This document shows positions 23,465 through 34,135 of a stretch of DNA of 64,000 bases, piece by piece. Position 1 is the first letter of the stretch; each line of letters starts with the position of its first letter. The notes beneath the pieces were generated by a model that was not told the origin of the DNA, searched no databases, and saw only the letters and a list, made by a program, of their open reading frames with translations. Origin of the DNA: Deuterostichococcus epilithicus (lineage: Eukaryota; Chlorophyta; Trebouxiophyceae; Prasiolales; Stichococcaceae); NCBI GenBank assembly GCA_033439295.1, contig JAVTLE010000021.1:2542009-2606008 (forward strand), in the 5' to 3' direction. The position numbers were made by a program, and so were the translations under genes.

Positions 23465-24578
23465 CTGGATCAGCAAATCGTTGGCGACACCTGCCGCCCG
23501 TCTGTGCTGCCAGTGCTGCATGCCAGTGTCGCAGCAAGAGCGCTGCAGTGCCGCACCGTCACGCACGATTGGAAAACCCGCCCTCTTGAGACCTTTGGCA
23601 AGGAGGCCTTGCCGGGTGGAGGCGGGCTGGCCTGCAAGCACAGCAGCTACAGGGTGGGCCGATGCCATCGTGCTTGGAGGGGGGGCGGGGGGGCATTTGT
23701 GAGGAGCAGGCGACACAACAGCATGTACGACTCGTTTTACCGCGTCTGGTTGCGGAGGAGCCACAGACTGTGCATCGGAATCCAGCCTGTTGTCGCCACT
23801 GCTGGTGGCCATGCTCGGTGCACTTTCTGCACACGGCGACAATGCGCACATGATCAACGTGGTTCAGATGGTTCGAAAGTTTTCAAGTTCAATGCGAGAT
23901 GAACAATGCAACGTCTCATATGCAGTCCCATGATTGGTATAAAGTGTGTGCGGCGCGCACATGCATGGTGCGTGTCACAGACTTCCCTTGCCTGAGGCTG
24001 TCATGCTGCCGAAGCCTTTGCCTGCGGACTTCTGCTTCTTTGCTTTCGAAGCCGCTTGGCAGCACTTAAGTGAGGCCTGCAAGCAATTTGGGGTCATGCA
24101 TTAGAAAGCTGGCGGAAACGCATGTTGTGGAGCCTGAAACAACGAAGACTGCCACGAGCATGACGCAGAACTGCAGGAAGTTCAGCTTGATCACCCTGCT
24201 TGCTGGTGGACGCTGCGCTGCAAACAGTGCAACTCCATGCTGTTCAGGAAATGTTGGTGCGCAGTGCATGGCGTTGAACGTGGAGCGATGCTGCATGCGC
24301 TAGCGCCGCCCAACTTTGTCCATTAGCCCAGTTGATCCATTCCCGAAGTTCCAGAACAACGCGGCACCTGATGCGGGAGGGATGTGCACCTGCAAACGTT
24401 AGGGTGTAGCCTGATCCAACAAGGCACGTGCCGCCCAACCATTGTGCGATCACTTTCTGCATTGCTTGCGTTGTTCCACATCGTGGATCTGCAGATTCGT
24501 TGTAAAGCAGCTGACTTGCAGTGGGTGCAATCACATTCCACAGCGTAGCTTTTGAAGACATCCACAACTCATAACATC
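23465..24578. other. Divergent region between CPBP protease and CSP41 genes
   Basis: About 1.1 kb. The part nearest 23465-23860 probably contains the first exon(s) and plastid transit peptide of the protease on the minus strand. The part nearest 24578 is the CSP41 5' flank. A poly-G tract lies at about 23676-23693. Confidence 0.45.
24066..24296 (-). CDS. Possible small membrane protein (doubtful)
   Basis: An uninterrupted 76-codon reading frame starts with ATG and includes one hydrophobic stretch (FLQFCVMLVAVFVVSGST) near its C-terminus. It lies in the divergent region upstream of CSP41. No homologue is recognised, and an open frame of this size is expected by chance here, so I list it only as a candidate. 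Confidence 0.2.
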   Translation of the reverse strand: MQHRSTFNAMHCAPTFPEQHGVALFAAQRPPASRVIKLNFLQFCVMLVAVFVVSGSTTCVSASFLMHDPKLLAGLT

Positions 24579-27173
24579 ATGCAAAGCCAGCAGCTGCGCA
24601 GTTGCTCCGTGCGGACAGCAGATGTCTTCGGCTCGCGGCTCGCGGCACACAGACACACCGCCAGGGCAGCTCGCCAGCGCATGGCGGCCAGGGCCGACAG
24701 CGTGCTGATCATTAACACCAAGGGCGGTGGCCACGCATTCCTGGGTCTGCACCTGGCCAGGCGGCTGTTGAAGGACGGGCACACCGTGTCCATCCTGAAC
24801 GATGGTGACGAGGTGTGTATACGCATTCCTACGAGCCACAACACACGAAATGCAAATAATTGGCATGCATGCGGCACGTCCATGCAGTGGACATGCGCCA
24901 CGCATGCACAGCTTGTTCGGCAATTTGCGGAGGCATCAAACTGGACATGCGTTTGCAGCTCGGTGGCTGCCTTCGTCAGTCGATGCCACGCGTCCATTGC
25001 ATCAGCGTCATGATGCACCATGTACATCAGCCGCACGAATGCACGGCAGAGGCGTCTCTGTGACGCTTGCGCAGACCAAGGCCAAGGCGAAGGCTCCCTA
25101 CAGCCAGTACGACGCCCTGACGTCGGAGGGCGTGTCGATCGCCTGGGGCGACCCAGCCGACGCGTCGGCCCTGCCGGATGGCCCCTTTGACGTTGTCTAT
25201 GACAACAATGGCAAGAAGCTGGACGTCTGCAAGGCGGCCATCGACAAGTACAAGGTGAGAAGCGAAAAGCAAGACGGTGGGCGCACTGTAGTCCAGCACC
25301 GCAGGAGGTCTCCCTCCTCGTGCTTCGCCACGAGGAGAGGCCTCACACTCAGCCAGAGCACCGTCGCCGGCTGTCATAACCATGGCTCCCGGCTGCGGAG
25401 GGGCAGGACCTGGCATGTGATGGTAACCAGCACCTGTTAAGCAGTCCACCCCGGCTGGCTGCCTCCGCAGGGCTCGGTGCAGCACTACGCATTCGTGAGC
25501 TCCGCCGGCGCATACAAAGCGAATGATGTGGAGCCGATGCTAGTGGAGGGTGACGAGCGCAAGGCCTCTGCCGGCCACGTGCGGGATCAAATAAACTCTT
25601 GCAGATCGTTTTTGTATAATTTCGTTCATGTGATGAGGTTACCATGTGCGCACCGGCCATGTCGATGCTGCACTGCCGTTGCATATCCATCTCCGGGCCC
25701 TGTAGACGCAGCGGCTGTGGCAAGGGCGTGGCGCACGCGTCTGGCTGCTGCTGCACACCGCGAGTCTGCACCTTCTGTTGATGCTGCTCACCAGGAGGCG
25801 CCATGTCAGGTCACATCGATGCCAGGCGGATGGGTATAGCGAGCCCTCTGCGCCCACCATGCCGCAGGGCGGGCTCTGCCGACCAGTACTGCAAGCCACA
25901 TACGATCGCAATGCGCTGGATTTGTTGCAGTGGCAATGGTATGCAACGTAATGCGGCCCTGTCTGGTGCAACCAGGTGGAGGTTGAGAAGTACTTGGAGG
26001 AGCAGGACCTGCCATACACGGTGTTCCAGCCGCAGTACATCTACGGCCCCTACACCAACAAGGACTGCGAGCAGTGGTTCATTGACCGCATCATCAGGTG
26101 ACTGGGTTTTCTCTTCATCCCAGAGTCCAGAGCAACAGCTGGCATGCGCGTGCAAGCCAGCCGCCTGCGGTTCCAAGCGGCGCATGTGCAGCGCATCACT
26201 CTTGCGCAGGGCTTCGGAGGAGCGCCCTCCCGCCGCGCTGCTCCTGCGAGGGCAGGCTTGTGCACGCCGTGCGCTCTCCCGCATGCCTGCACAAGCCCCT
26301 GCATTCAGCAACGACGGCACACGCACGAGGGACAAACCCGCTGCAGCACAGCGGACAGGCCGGCTGACTCGCGGTGGGAATTGGAACGCAGGGACCGCCC
26401 GGTGCCAATCCCCGCGCCGGGCCTCCAGCTGGTCAACCTGTCGCACGTGGAGGACCTGGCAGAGATGCTGGCGTTGGTGCCCGGCAGCGACGCGTCCGTG
26501 CGGCAGCACTTCAACCTGGCCTCCGACCGTGCCATCACCTTTGACGGTGCCGTTCCTGCAGACCTTATCCTCGAGCTCCTGCACGCCTGGTTTCTTTTGC
26601 CCATGACCCTGAGGCTGCTCTGTCAGCGATGGCGCTGCAATGGAGTGATGCCTGCTGCATGCTCGCAGTGGCGCGCCTGCGGGATGTGCGATCATCTTTC
26701 TTGCCACCCGCCAAGCGTTACTGCCCAGGCCGCCATGCACCTGCGCAGGCATCGTGAACGCCATTGCAAAGGCGCTGGGCAAGGAACCGAAGATCGTGCA
26801 TTACAACCCGAAGGACTTCGACAAGGGCTTCCCCTTCAGGTCTGCTTTGCCTGAAGGTCTTGCGCACACTCAAGCGCCTCAGCAGCGTTCTGAAGGCAGG
26901 CTTATATTGGCTTGCTGGCAGATGCCCCTGCCATCAAGATCTGGATCAAGGTGTGTCTGGCCTGGGAAGAGTCGGAAAATTTTACACGTGCGCAGGACGG
27001 TGCACTTCTTTGCGGGCTCAGACAAGGCCAAGACGGTCCTGGGCTGGCAGCCGAAGCACGACTTCCTGGCGGACGTTGATGCTCTGGTGGCAGCGTACAA
27101 GGAGAGCGGCCGCGAGCAGAAGGACATTGACTTCAGCATCGATGACCAGATCATTGCTGCTGCTGGCAACTGA
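24579..27173 (+). CDS. CSP41: Chloroplast stem-loop binding protein CSP41-type (atypical SDR)
   Basis: Seven exons (24579-24812, 25075-25254, 25471-25578, 25976-26097, 26392-26546, 26749-26839, 26996-27173) give 355 residues with consistent phases. The N-terminus (MQSQQLRSCSVRTADVF) is Ser/Arg-rich and fits a plastid transit peptide. The mature part starts ADSVLIINTKGGGHAFLG, the family's Rossmann motif. Then come VSIAWGDPADA, FDVVYDNNGK, FVSSAGAYK, YIYGPYTNKDCEQWFIDRII, VPIPAPGLQLVNLSHVEDL, EPKIVHYNPKDFD and VLGWQPKHDF. In land plants and Chlamydomonas CSP41 proteins bind and stabilise plastid RNAs (rbcL, rRNA, psbA) as NADP-fold endoribonuclease-like proteins. Features of both the a and b subfamilies are mixed, so I do not assign a subtype. 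A TGTAA poly(A) signal lies about 35 nt past the stop. The gene is convergent with ATP11, 191 bp apart. Confidence 0.9.
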
Positions 27174-27364
27174 CGTTTCTGCATCACCCGAGCGGTGCAC
27201 CGAGCGGCAAATTGTAACTGTCTGGCATATCATTGAACCATGTTTGAAACGACGGACAAGCTTCGGCGTTGCGGACTGGAATGTCTTTTGCTCAGACACA
27301 TTGCAAAGACCACCACTCATATTAATCACTCTGAACCCGAACTTCACATGGCATTCACTCGCAC

Positions 27365-28706
27365 TCATGCTGCGCCGCCTGTGGTGTGCCCCAGCTCTCG
27401 CAAAAGATCCTCATAGCTGAATCTGTGCGGCTCGTGATTGAACTCGTTCACGTACAAGAAGCTCTGCGGGTCGCTGTAGAAGGCGTGCGTAAGCGCCATC
27501 AGCGTGCGGGCCTGCAACCAGCGTGGTTCATCCAATCACAACATTGCCCAGCTTTGCGCAAGCACTGCACTGAAGCATGTCTAGCACCAGGCCTAGCTGA
27601 GCAAGCCCTCTGTATTGGTAGCCTACAGTATGAGCAGAGGCACAACCACGACGCGCTCATGCACAGATGTGCCATACCACTGCAGGTTGCTTGTTCAGTC
27701 AGAGCCGCACCTCTTTGGCTGACACCACGTGCGGGCTCACGACGTCCGCGCGGGCCAGCACAAGGTCGTGCGAACCCAGCAGCTCAGGGTAGTGCGTGAC
27801 CGTCAGGTTTGGCGGAGCCGATGCGCCCAGCCTGTCGGTGCGAGATGTCACGACTCTTAAGAAAGATGTTGATGGATCGAAAGTTCTGCGACTGTAGCAT
27901 TACGGAAGAAGGTCGTGCGAAACGTTGAACCTGAACAATGGCCAGGCAGCAGTCAGCGGTGTGCGGCGGCGTACTGTTTGAAGTCTTCAAGGCTCGTGAA
28001 CAGGACGTATGGCAGTTGGCACTGCAGGATCATTGTTAAACTCTTTCCCTGGCCCTTGCCAATCGGCAACACAAAATTGGGCCTGCAAAGCGGAGAGAGC
28101 GCAAGTGACACGTCACGGTCGTTGTGCTCGTCTGGCCGTCAAAGTGCATGAGCAATTTGATGATGTCCATCCTGGTAGCCCTCCTTGCCATTGAGAAAGC
28201 ACATGATGGAAGCCCGAGTACAAACTCACGCGCCGCGCGCCCGGACTTCGAAGCTGCGCCACAGCGGGCCAGGCAGCACCGCCCCCGCCCGCTGCTTGTT
28301 GTCGTCCAGATGGAACTGCGCATGTACAGTACGCTGGGCGCTGCCACACCGAAGGGAGCGCCGCCACACAGCAAATAACACAGTAGAAAACACAGCAGAA
28401 AACACCAACGATGCAAGACCCTGGCTGCTAATGACGGGCGGCCATCACGCAGGCCTTAGACGGTAGCAGCATGTGGTCTGCCGTCGGGGCAGAGCCGTTG
28501 TAAGGTACCTGCATCCAGATCTCCTCCACCTCCTCCGCCGTCTTGTCGTGGAGCTCGTCCAGCTTCATGATGTCATTCAGCGACGCCGGCGCTGGCATGC
28601 TGGAGCCCAGGTGCGTGGTGGAGAAGGCGGCGCGGGCGATGCTGCAGCATGCCTGCGCCAGCGGCTGCAGCGCGAGCGGCCAACCGGGGATGCGCGTCGC
28701 CAACAT
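27365..28706 (-). CDS. ATP11: Mitochondrial F1-ATPase assembly chaperone ATP11/ATPAF1
   Basis: Five exons (28706-28509, 28315-28230, 28082-27975, 27831-27711, 27511-27365) give 219 residues, phases all consistent. The N-terminal about 40 residues are Arg/Ala/Leu/Ser-rich with no acids (MLATRIPGWPLALQPLAQ...), a mitochondrial presequence. Family blocks follow: LNDIMKLDELHDKTAEEVEE, NFVLPIGKGQGKSLTMILQ, PYVLFTSLEDFKQ, PPNLTVTHYPEL and THAFYSDPQSFLYVNEFN. ATP11 binds free F1 beta subunits in the matrix until alpha subunits join. The join across intron 3 (donor inside the Gln codon of DFKQ) makes SLEDFKQLGASAPPNLT, which aligns without gaps to the human protein. Start chosen as the first ATG that gives a presequence. 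Confidence 0.9.
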
Positions 28707-29349
28707 CCTGGTCGAGCCTGGAGTGTCGGCTCTCAAGAGTTGGCCGAAGAGGTTAGCCCGTGCAACCTTTTGCAAGGCTCAGAGATTCGAAGTATTGCCT
28801 TTCGTCTGTGACGGAGACGTGATGATGACTTGCTTCAAGGTTCGACTCGCAGCAATGTCCAGGCTCATGCAAAAGGCCACTGAAGGGCATGCGTGAGCCC
28901 CAAAACCTCGAGGTATGCAGGTGTGTCAAAGCCTCGAAGAAGGATGGAATTTTGGGCGTCACGCGACTGAAATTTCAGTTCCCAGTGGCTGACAGACAAG
29001 TCTGACAGAATGCAACCCTCCCGTCCCTTCAAAGGCCATAACACAGTTTTCGGGCAAAATCTCACTCATGTTGTGAGAGCGCACCCATCACGCACCCATC
29101 CTGCTGCTCTAGCCTGCCCAGTATACGGGCGATCGGCCTGCTTCATTACAGCGGGACCATTGTCATGCCCAGTCAGCCAGGGTTTAGGACGGACTCTGTC
29201 GGCCACGAGTCCCCCAGCCCTTCAAACTTTCGGATGCGCGACAAACAGCCAGAGCGTCCTGATTTTGCAGCCAGCACCTCTCCAGGCGCCGCCCCGGGCC
29301 CGCTGCCGCCCCGCCACCCACTCCAGGCAGCCTGTAGGTCTCATACGCC
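28707..29349. promoter_or_regulatory. Divergent region ATP11 / cyclin B
   Basis: 643 bp between two outward-facing start codons, with no coding block. It should contain both promoters; no motif can be assigned by eye. Confidence 0.45.
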
Positions 29350-32300
29350 ATGGCGTTCGCCCGGCCGATGGCCGCGACGGCTGACGAGAACGCGGCGCTG
29401 GGCCTCGACGGCCATGGCAAGGTCGCTCACGGCAAGGGCCTCGCCGCGCCCGGCCGCCGGTGAGCCCCGGCCCGCATCCTCTGGGCTTCCCTGCAGACTT
29501 CTGCTGCCTCCTGGATTGCCGCCCCGCTCTTGGCTGGCCCACAGGCGTCCTGCCGGCTGACCATGCGCAACTGCTGGCCTGACTGTGCATCCCGCATCGG
29601 CGTCAGGGCGCCCCTGGGTGACATCGGTAACGTGGAGCGGCAGTTCAACGCTGGCGTGAACCTTGGCAAGGAGGGTGGCGCCGCGAAAAAGGTGAGCGTC
29701 GGCCGGGCGGGCCAAGCAACCTCCACCAGATCCCCTGCTTGTTGGGTCGCTGAGAATCGTCTCTGGCGGCCCCGCACCCCGACGCGTCATCGGTTTGGCT
29801 TCTGATACGCACCCGAAATGCTCTGTGCATGCCCTGGCGGTCGCGGGCAGCATCGATCGGGCGTCAGTCGGCCTGATCCCTCCGTCTGCATTCCTTTGAC
29901 ACACGGAACCGCCGACGTGCTTGATCTGTGCTTTGGCATGCGGCAGACCTTGCGGCAGTGCTCCTGTATGCATGCTTATTGCCGATCCATGCCGTTCGCA
30001 GTCGGCGCTGGGCGTCATGACCCGCCACCAGAAGGCCGCACTGGCAGCCCAGCAGCAGCAGCAGCAACCCAAGGTGAGGGGCTGCTCCTGACATCGGTCA
30101 CTGCACGCAGCTTGTTCAAAGTCCACCGTTGCAGCGTCTCCGGGCGGTTCGGCGCTACCGCGGGTGCATTTTCGTTCGAACGGGCTTCCGGAAGTCGCGT
30201 CCTGATTGTCCAGCAGCAGGCAAACATGCATTTGCGGGCCCCGCAGCCTGCCCAAGGCGCCGGGCATCGCTGCAACGTTGCGCAAGGATCAGCGTCGCAT
30301 CTCGTTGTGCACGGCTGGCCGTGACACGGGCGAGCTAGCTTTCAAACGTATGCTTGAACTGGGGGATGCAAACTCGAAACTCGAACTCGAGTCACACTGA
30401 GGGCGGTGCCTCGCACCAGCAGGGCCGCCTTATCACAAACTGCAATTCCCAGTCTTCACAGTCAGCTTTGAATCGCGACCAGCGAGCCCGGGGCTCCAGG
30501 GTAGGCACAGCAGCGACGAATCTTGGCAGGCAGTCAGCACCGTTTGGTCTGGGGCTGGGGCCTGAGTGCAGCCGGCCAGCAGCCACGGCTCGCCGGGAGG
30601 CACAGCCCCTCAGGGAAGTCGACGTGACCCCGCAGCAACAGGCCGTGGATTCAAATGTAACGCACGATGTGCAGGGCGGCCGGGAGCCGCTCGCACCGCG
30701 GCCAGACATCCAGCAGCAGCCGGCCGCAGCGCTGGGATCGTCCGCCCATGGCAACGCGGCGCCGCTGGCCGGCACGCGCGTGCGCAAGAGCATGAGCAGC
30801 CAGCTGGAACAGCAGAGCCACGCCGCGCAGCTGACGCGGCGGCCGAAGCTGGCGCCGCCTCCGTCGTCGCCGGCGCCGGACATAGACTCCTGCGACGCAG
30901 CCGACCCCCTGACAGCATCCAGCTACGTGTCCGACATCTACGCATACTACCGGCGCACGGAGGCCAACTTCAGGCCGCTGCCCACATACATGACACGCCA
31001 GGTGCGAGCGCATGATACAACGTGGTGCTCTGATCCGTCCTCCTGAGACAAGCCGGCCTGCTCTGATGCTCAATCTTCTGGAGGCAGTTACATGCGCACC
31101 CGCACGGAGTGCGCAGGATCTGCTGCTGTGTGCTCTCTGTGCGGCTGCACGCACATGTCAAGATTCAGCACTTCTGACATGAGCCACTGGACCACAAAAG
31201 TGATGACCTCTGTGTGGGCATCAAGCAGGCAGACATCAACGACAAGATGCGCGCCATCTTGATCGACTGGCTGGTAGAGGTGCACCTCAAGTTTAAGGTG
31301 GGCTGGTTTGCTTTTCAGCTCTGCCTCTCCCCTCCTGCTCTCACAGTTGACACCTTCCAGATGTCAGGCTCCACATGACGCCGGCAAGGCGGCTGCAGAG
31401 CTGCCGCACTTCACTTGCAGGCCTTCTGCAAACTCCGCCTCGTCACAGCGCACCATCGCCAATGCTTGGCTCCAGCGCCCTGAAAGAAACCCCTCTCAAC
31501 TGCGCGCAGCTGATGCCGGAGACGCTGTTCCTGACGGCCAACCTGATCGACCGCTTCCTGGAGATCAAGGGCGTCACCCGCAAAAACCTGCAGCTGGTGC
31601 GTTGTACTGCATGATGTGCGTTCTACACGATGTGGTTCCGAGGTTCCTGGCCACGGCATGCTGTTCCGACGTTCCTGGCCATGGCATGCTGTGCTGCACA
31701 GCGTCATCACGCACGAGACTGGCTTCCGCATGATGGCAACCCGTCAGCGTCTGGCTGGCCGCACGAATCGTTGGCGGGCGCAGTTGCTCGCTAGACCGGC
31801 AGCTCGAAGCTGCGCTCGAGCAGCGCCCCCCATCGATTCGGTGTCTCCTGCGAGGCAATCTGATCGTGCCTGCATTCACGCAGGTCGGCGTGACGGCGAT
31901 GCTGATCGCGTCCAAGTACGAGGAGATCTGGGCACCGGAGCTGAACGACTTCGTGTACATCTCGGACCGCGCCTACAAGAAGGAACAGATCCTGACCATG
32001 GAAAAGGTCATGCTCAACGCCCTCAAATTCAACCTCACAGGTGCGCGACCTGTCTCCTCCTGCGGCCTCTGTGCTGGCCGCCTCCCCGGATGCCTTGAGA
32101 ACGTGCTCGTCTCATCTGGCCCGACTGCAGGAATGCCCCGCCTTGCCTGCTGCGTTTCTGTGTGCATGTCAGCAAAGCAGACTGACCTCACTTCTGCGCA
32201 TGAACGGGCACCGCGGCAAACACCATCGTGCAAGCTTTGCCAAACCTTGGCCTCCTCTCATATCTGACCCCAGATCCTGCCACATGCCCCGCAGTGGCGA

Positions 32301-32878
32301 CGCCATACAACTTCCTAGCGCGCTTCCTCAAAGCGGCTGGCTGCCAGCACCTCAAGGAAGTGCGGATGTACGCCAGCTACCTGACGGAGCTGTCGCTGCC
32401 CGACTACGGCATGCTCAAGTACTCCTACTCGCAGATCGCCGCCGCGGCCGTCTATGCCTCCCAGCGGTGCGGTTTCCCGCCTGGACAGCCCCCGCCGTCC
32501 GCGTCATGTGTCCCCCAGTCGTGTTGTCGTTCGATGTGTTGTCATCCTGTGAGCGACCATCCCATCGCAAATACACTAGAGCAGGCGCATGCCTGCGGAT
32601 GCGCAGTCCGCACATGTTGACATCCCCGGCCAAGCCGTTCCGGCTGACACATCGTGTGCCGCTGCCTCCACAGGTCGCTGGGCATCGAGCCGGCGTACCC
32701 GCGCAGCCTGCAGAAGCACAGCGGGTACACCCTGGAGCAGCTGCAGCCGGCGGCGGCGGCACTGGCGGCGCTCCACGCCAAGGCGCCCAACTCCTCGCTG
32801 CCCGCCGTGTACAAAAAGTACAGCCAGGCGAAGTTTTTCGAGGTCGCCAAGCTGGTCGCCGGCCCCATCGCGCTCTGA
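29350..32878 (+). CDS. CYCB: B-type mitotic cyclin
   Basis: Nine exons (29350-29459, 29607-29691, 30002-30073, 30462-31001, 31229-31297, 31510-31596, 31884-32040, 32295-32466, 32674-32878) give 498 residues with all phases consistent. An N-terminal destruction box RAPLGDIGN (RxxLxxIxN) is formed across the first splice junction and predicts APC/C-dependent turnover. A disordered region with a poly-Gln run and many Pro/Ala follows. The cyclin box carries MRAILIDWLVEVHLKF, LTANLIDRFLEIKGV, AMLIASKYEEIWAPE, VMLNALKFNLTVATPYNFL and the C-terminal fold PNSSLPAVYKKYSQ. Cyclin B partners CDK1/CDKA or CDKB at G2/M. The acceptor of exon 4 (30462) is my choice among several phase-0 options. Only the neighbouring N-terminal linker depends on it. 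Confidence 0.93.
30046..30070 (+). repeat. CAG repeat coding poly-Gln in cyclin B
   Basis: A short run of CAG/CAA codons at the end of exon 3 encodes six Gln residues. Such a run may vary in length between strains. Confidence 0.8.
31635..31690. repeat. Two-copy 28-bp tandem repeat in a cyclin B intron
   Basis: Units 31635-31662 and 31663-31690 differ at two positions and abut directly, within the intron between cyclin exons 6 and 7. Confidence 0.85.
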
Positions 32879-34135
32879 GGCGGCTGCGGCGGCGGGTCGT
32901 GGCAGGCGTCCCAGTGCAGCCGCCAACCTGCTGCAGCCACGCGGCAGCCGACGGCCCGGCGCGGCCGCTGGCGCGCCTCCCTAGTGGGAGGCCTCCCCCG
33001 AACGCGGGCTCGCAGCGACCGGCGAGCTCGGCGTGNCCGCCCCGCGTTCGGCCCCTGCTGGCACGGCAGACCCGCTGGCGGGAACCCGCTGCCGAAACGC
33101 ATGCGTCCACATGGCCATGGGATCACCCGCCGCGGGCGCACACTGCCGGGCGTGACGTCTGGGAAGCAATCCACTGCACACTCTGGAGAAGCTCTGCAGG
33201 GCGGGCCTGTAGGATAGTGATCTGCGGCCGCAAATGCGCCGTGATCAGTCGAGACCACCGTGCTCGATTCGCTCTAGCTAGAGCTGCGCACTGCAGTGCA
33301 AGGGGACACAGATCTAGGAAGCAATGGAGAGCAAATGCGCCTTGTCAGCAGGACTGCAAACGCCTGTGCCCTTGGGTCCGCACCTCCAGTCGTGCACCAG
33401 GAACCCCTTCCCAGAACAGATGTCGTGTGATTTTTTTGTATGCAATGTTGTGGTTTCACGCTGGGGTTCCTGTCGGCATGATTTGAGCTGCGGCGTCCAA
33501 TTGCCAGGGGGACGCCAGCATCGGGGCTCTGAGACACGAGCTCGGAGTCGGATCCGCAGCTGTGCTGTGGCAGACACACCGATATTTTTGGGCACAAACA
33601 CCCAATGTGTATCATGCCTGCTTGTAACAAGCAGGCGATGAATGGGGATGGCATCTGTACCTGTGCCACAATCTTTGAAGCACAGGTAGGTACCTAGATA
33701 TCTCTAGGGAGCAACCGTGACACTTCACCAAGTACGACACTTGTACAGTCTCCTTGCAAGACTGCATCAGGTATCTGTGATGCCATGCAACATGGGACGT
33801 GGACCAGCATTCAAACGCAAGCTCCTGCCGCTTTGAACGGCTTGTGGCATTCAGCCTTTTAGAACCGTTGCGGAGCAGCACGGTACCATACAATATGGGT
33901 AAGCCACTTTCCAACAAAGTGCTCAGCAATGCATGCATGTCAACGGTCACCAGCACTCTTCAATAGGTACACCAAAACAGTCATCCGGGGAGCCATGAAT
34001 TCAGCACTTGTATAGTTTCGAGTCCTGACAAGCCAACCCAGTGAGCACTGCTGTTTCCCATGGTGAGTGGTTCAAGCATCACAAGGGCAATGCCGCCGCT
34101 GCCACCATCTTGGCGTTGCCACAATGGCGGAAGCT
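32879..34135. other. Convergent intergenic region downstream of cyclin B
   Basis: About 1.25 kb between two 3' ends. No conserved coding block was found on either strand; long open frames here have no family-like composition. A single ambiguous base sits at 33036. A TGTAA occurs at about 33625. Confidence 0.55.

Noticed and set aside
24066-24296. Small membrane protein as a confident gene
   Set aside because: Kept only as a low-confidence feature because a frame of this size is expected by chance and no homologue is known to me.
32041-33486. Very long plus-strand open frame over the cyclin B 3' end
   Set aside because: It crosses cyclin exons in the wrong frame, contains an ambiguous base and has Arg/Pro/Ala-rich composition typical of an off-frame read in GC-rich DNA.
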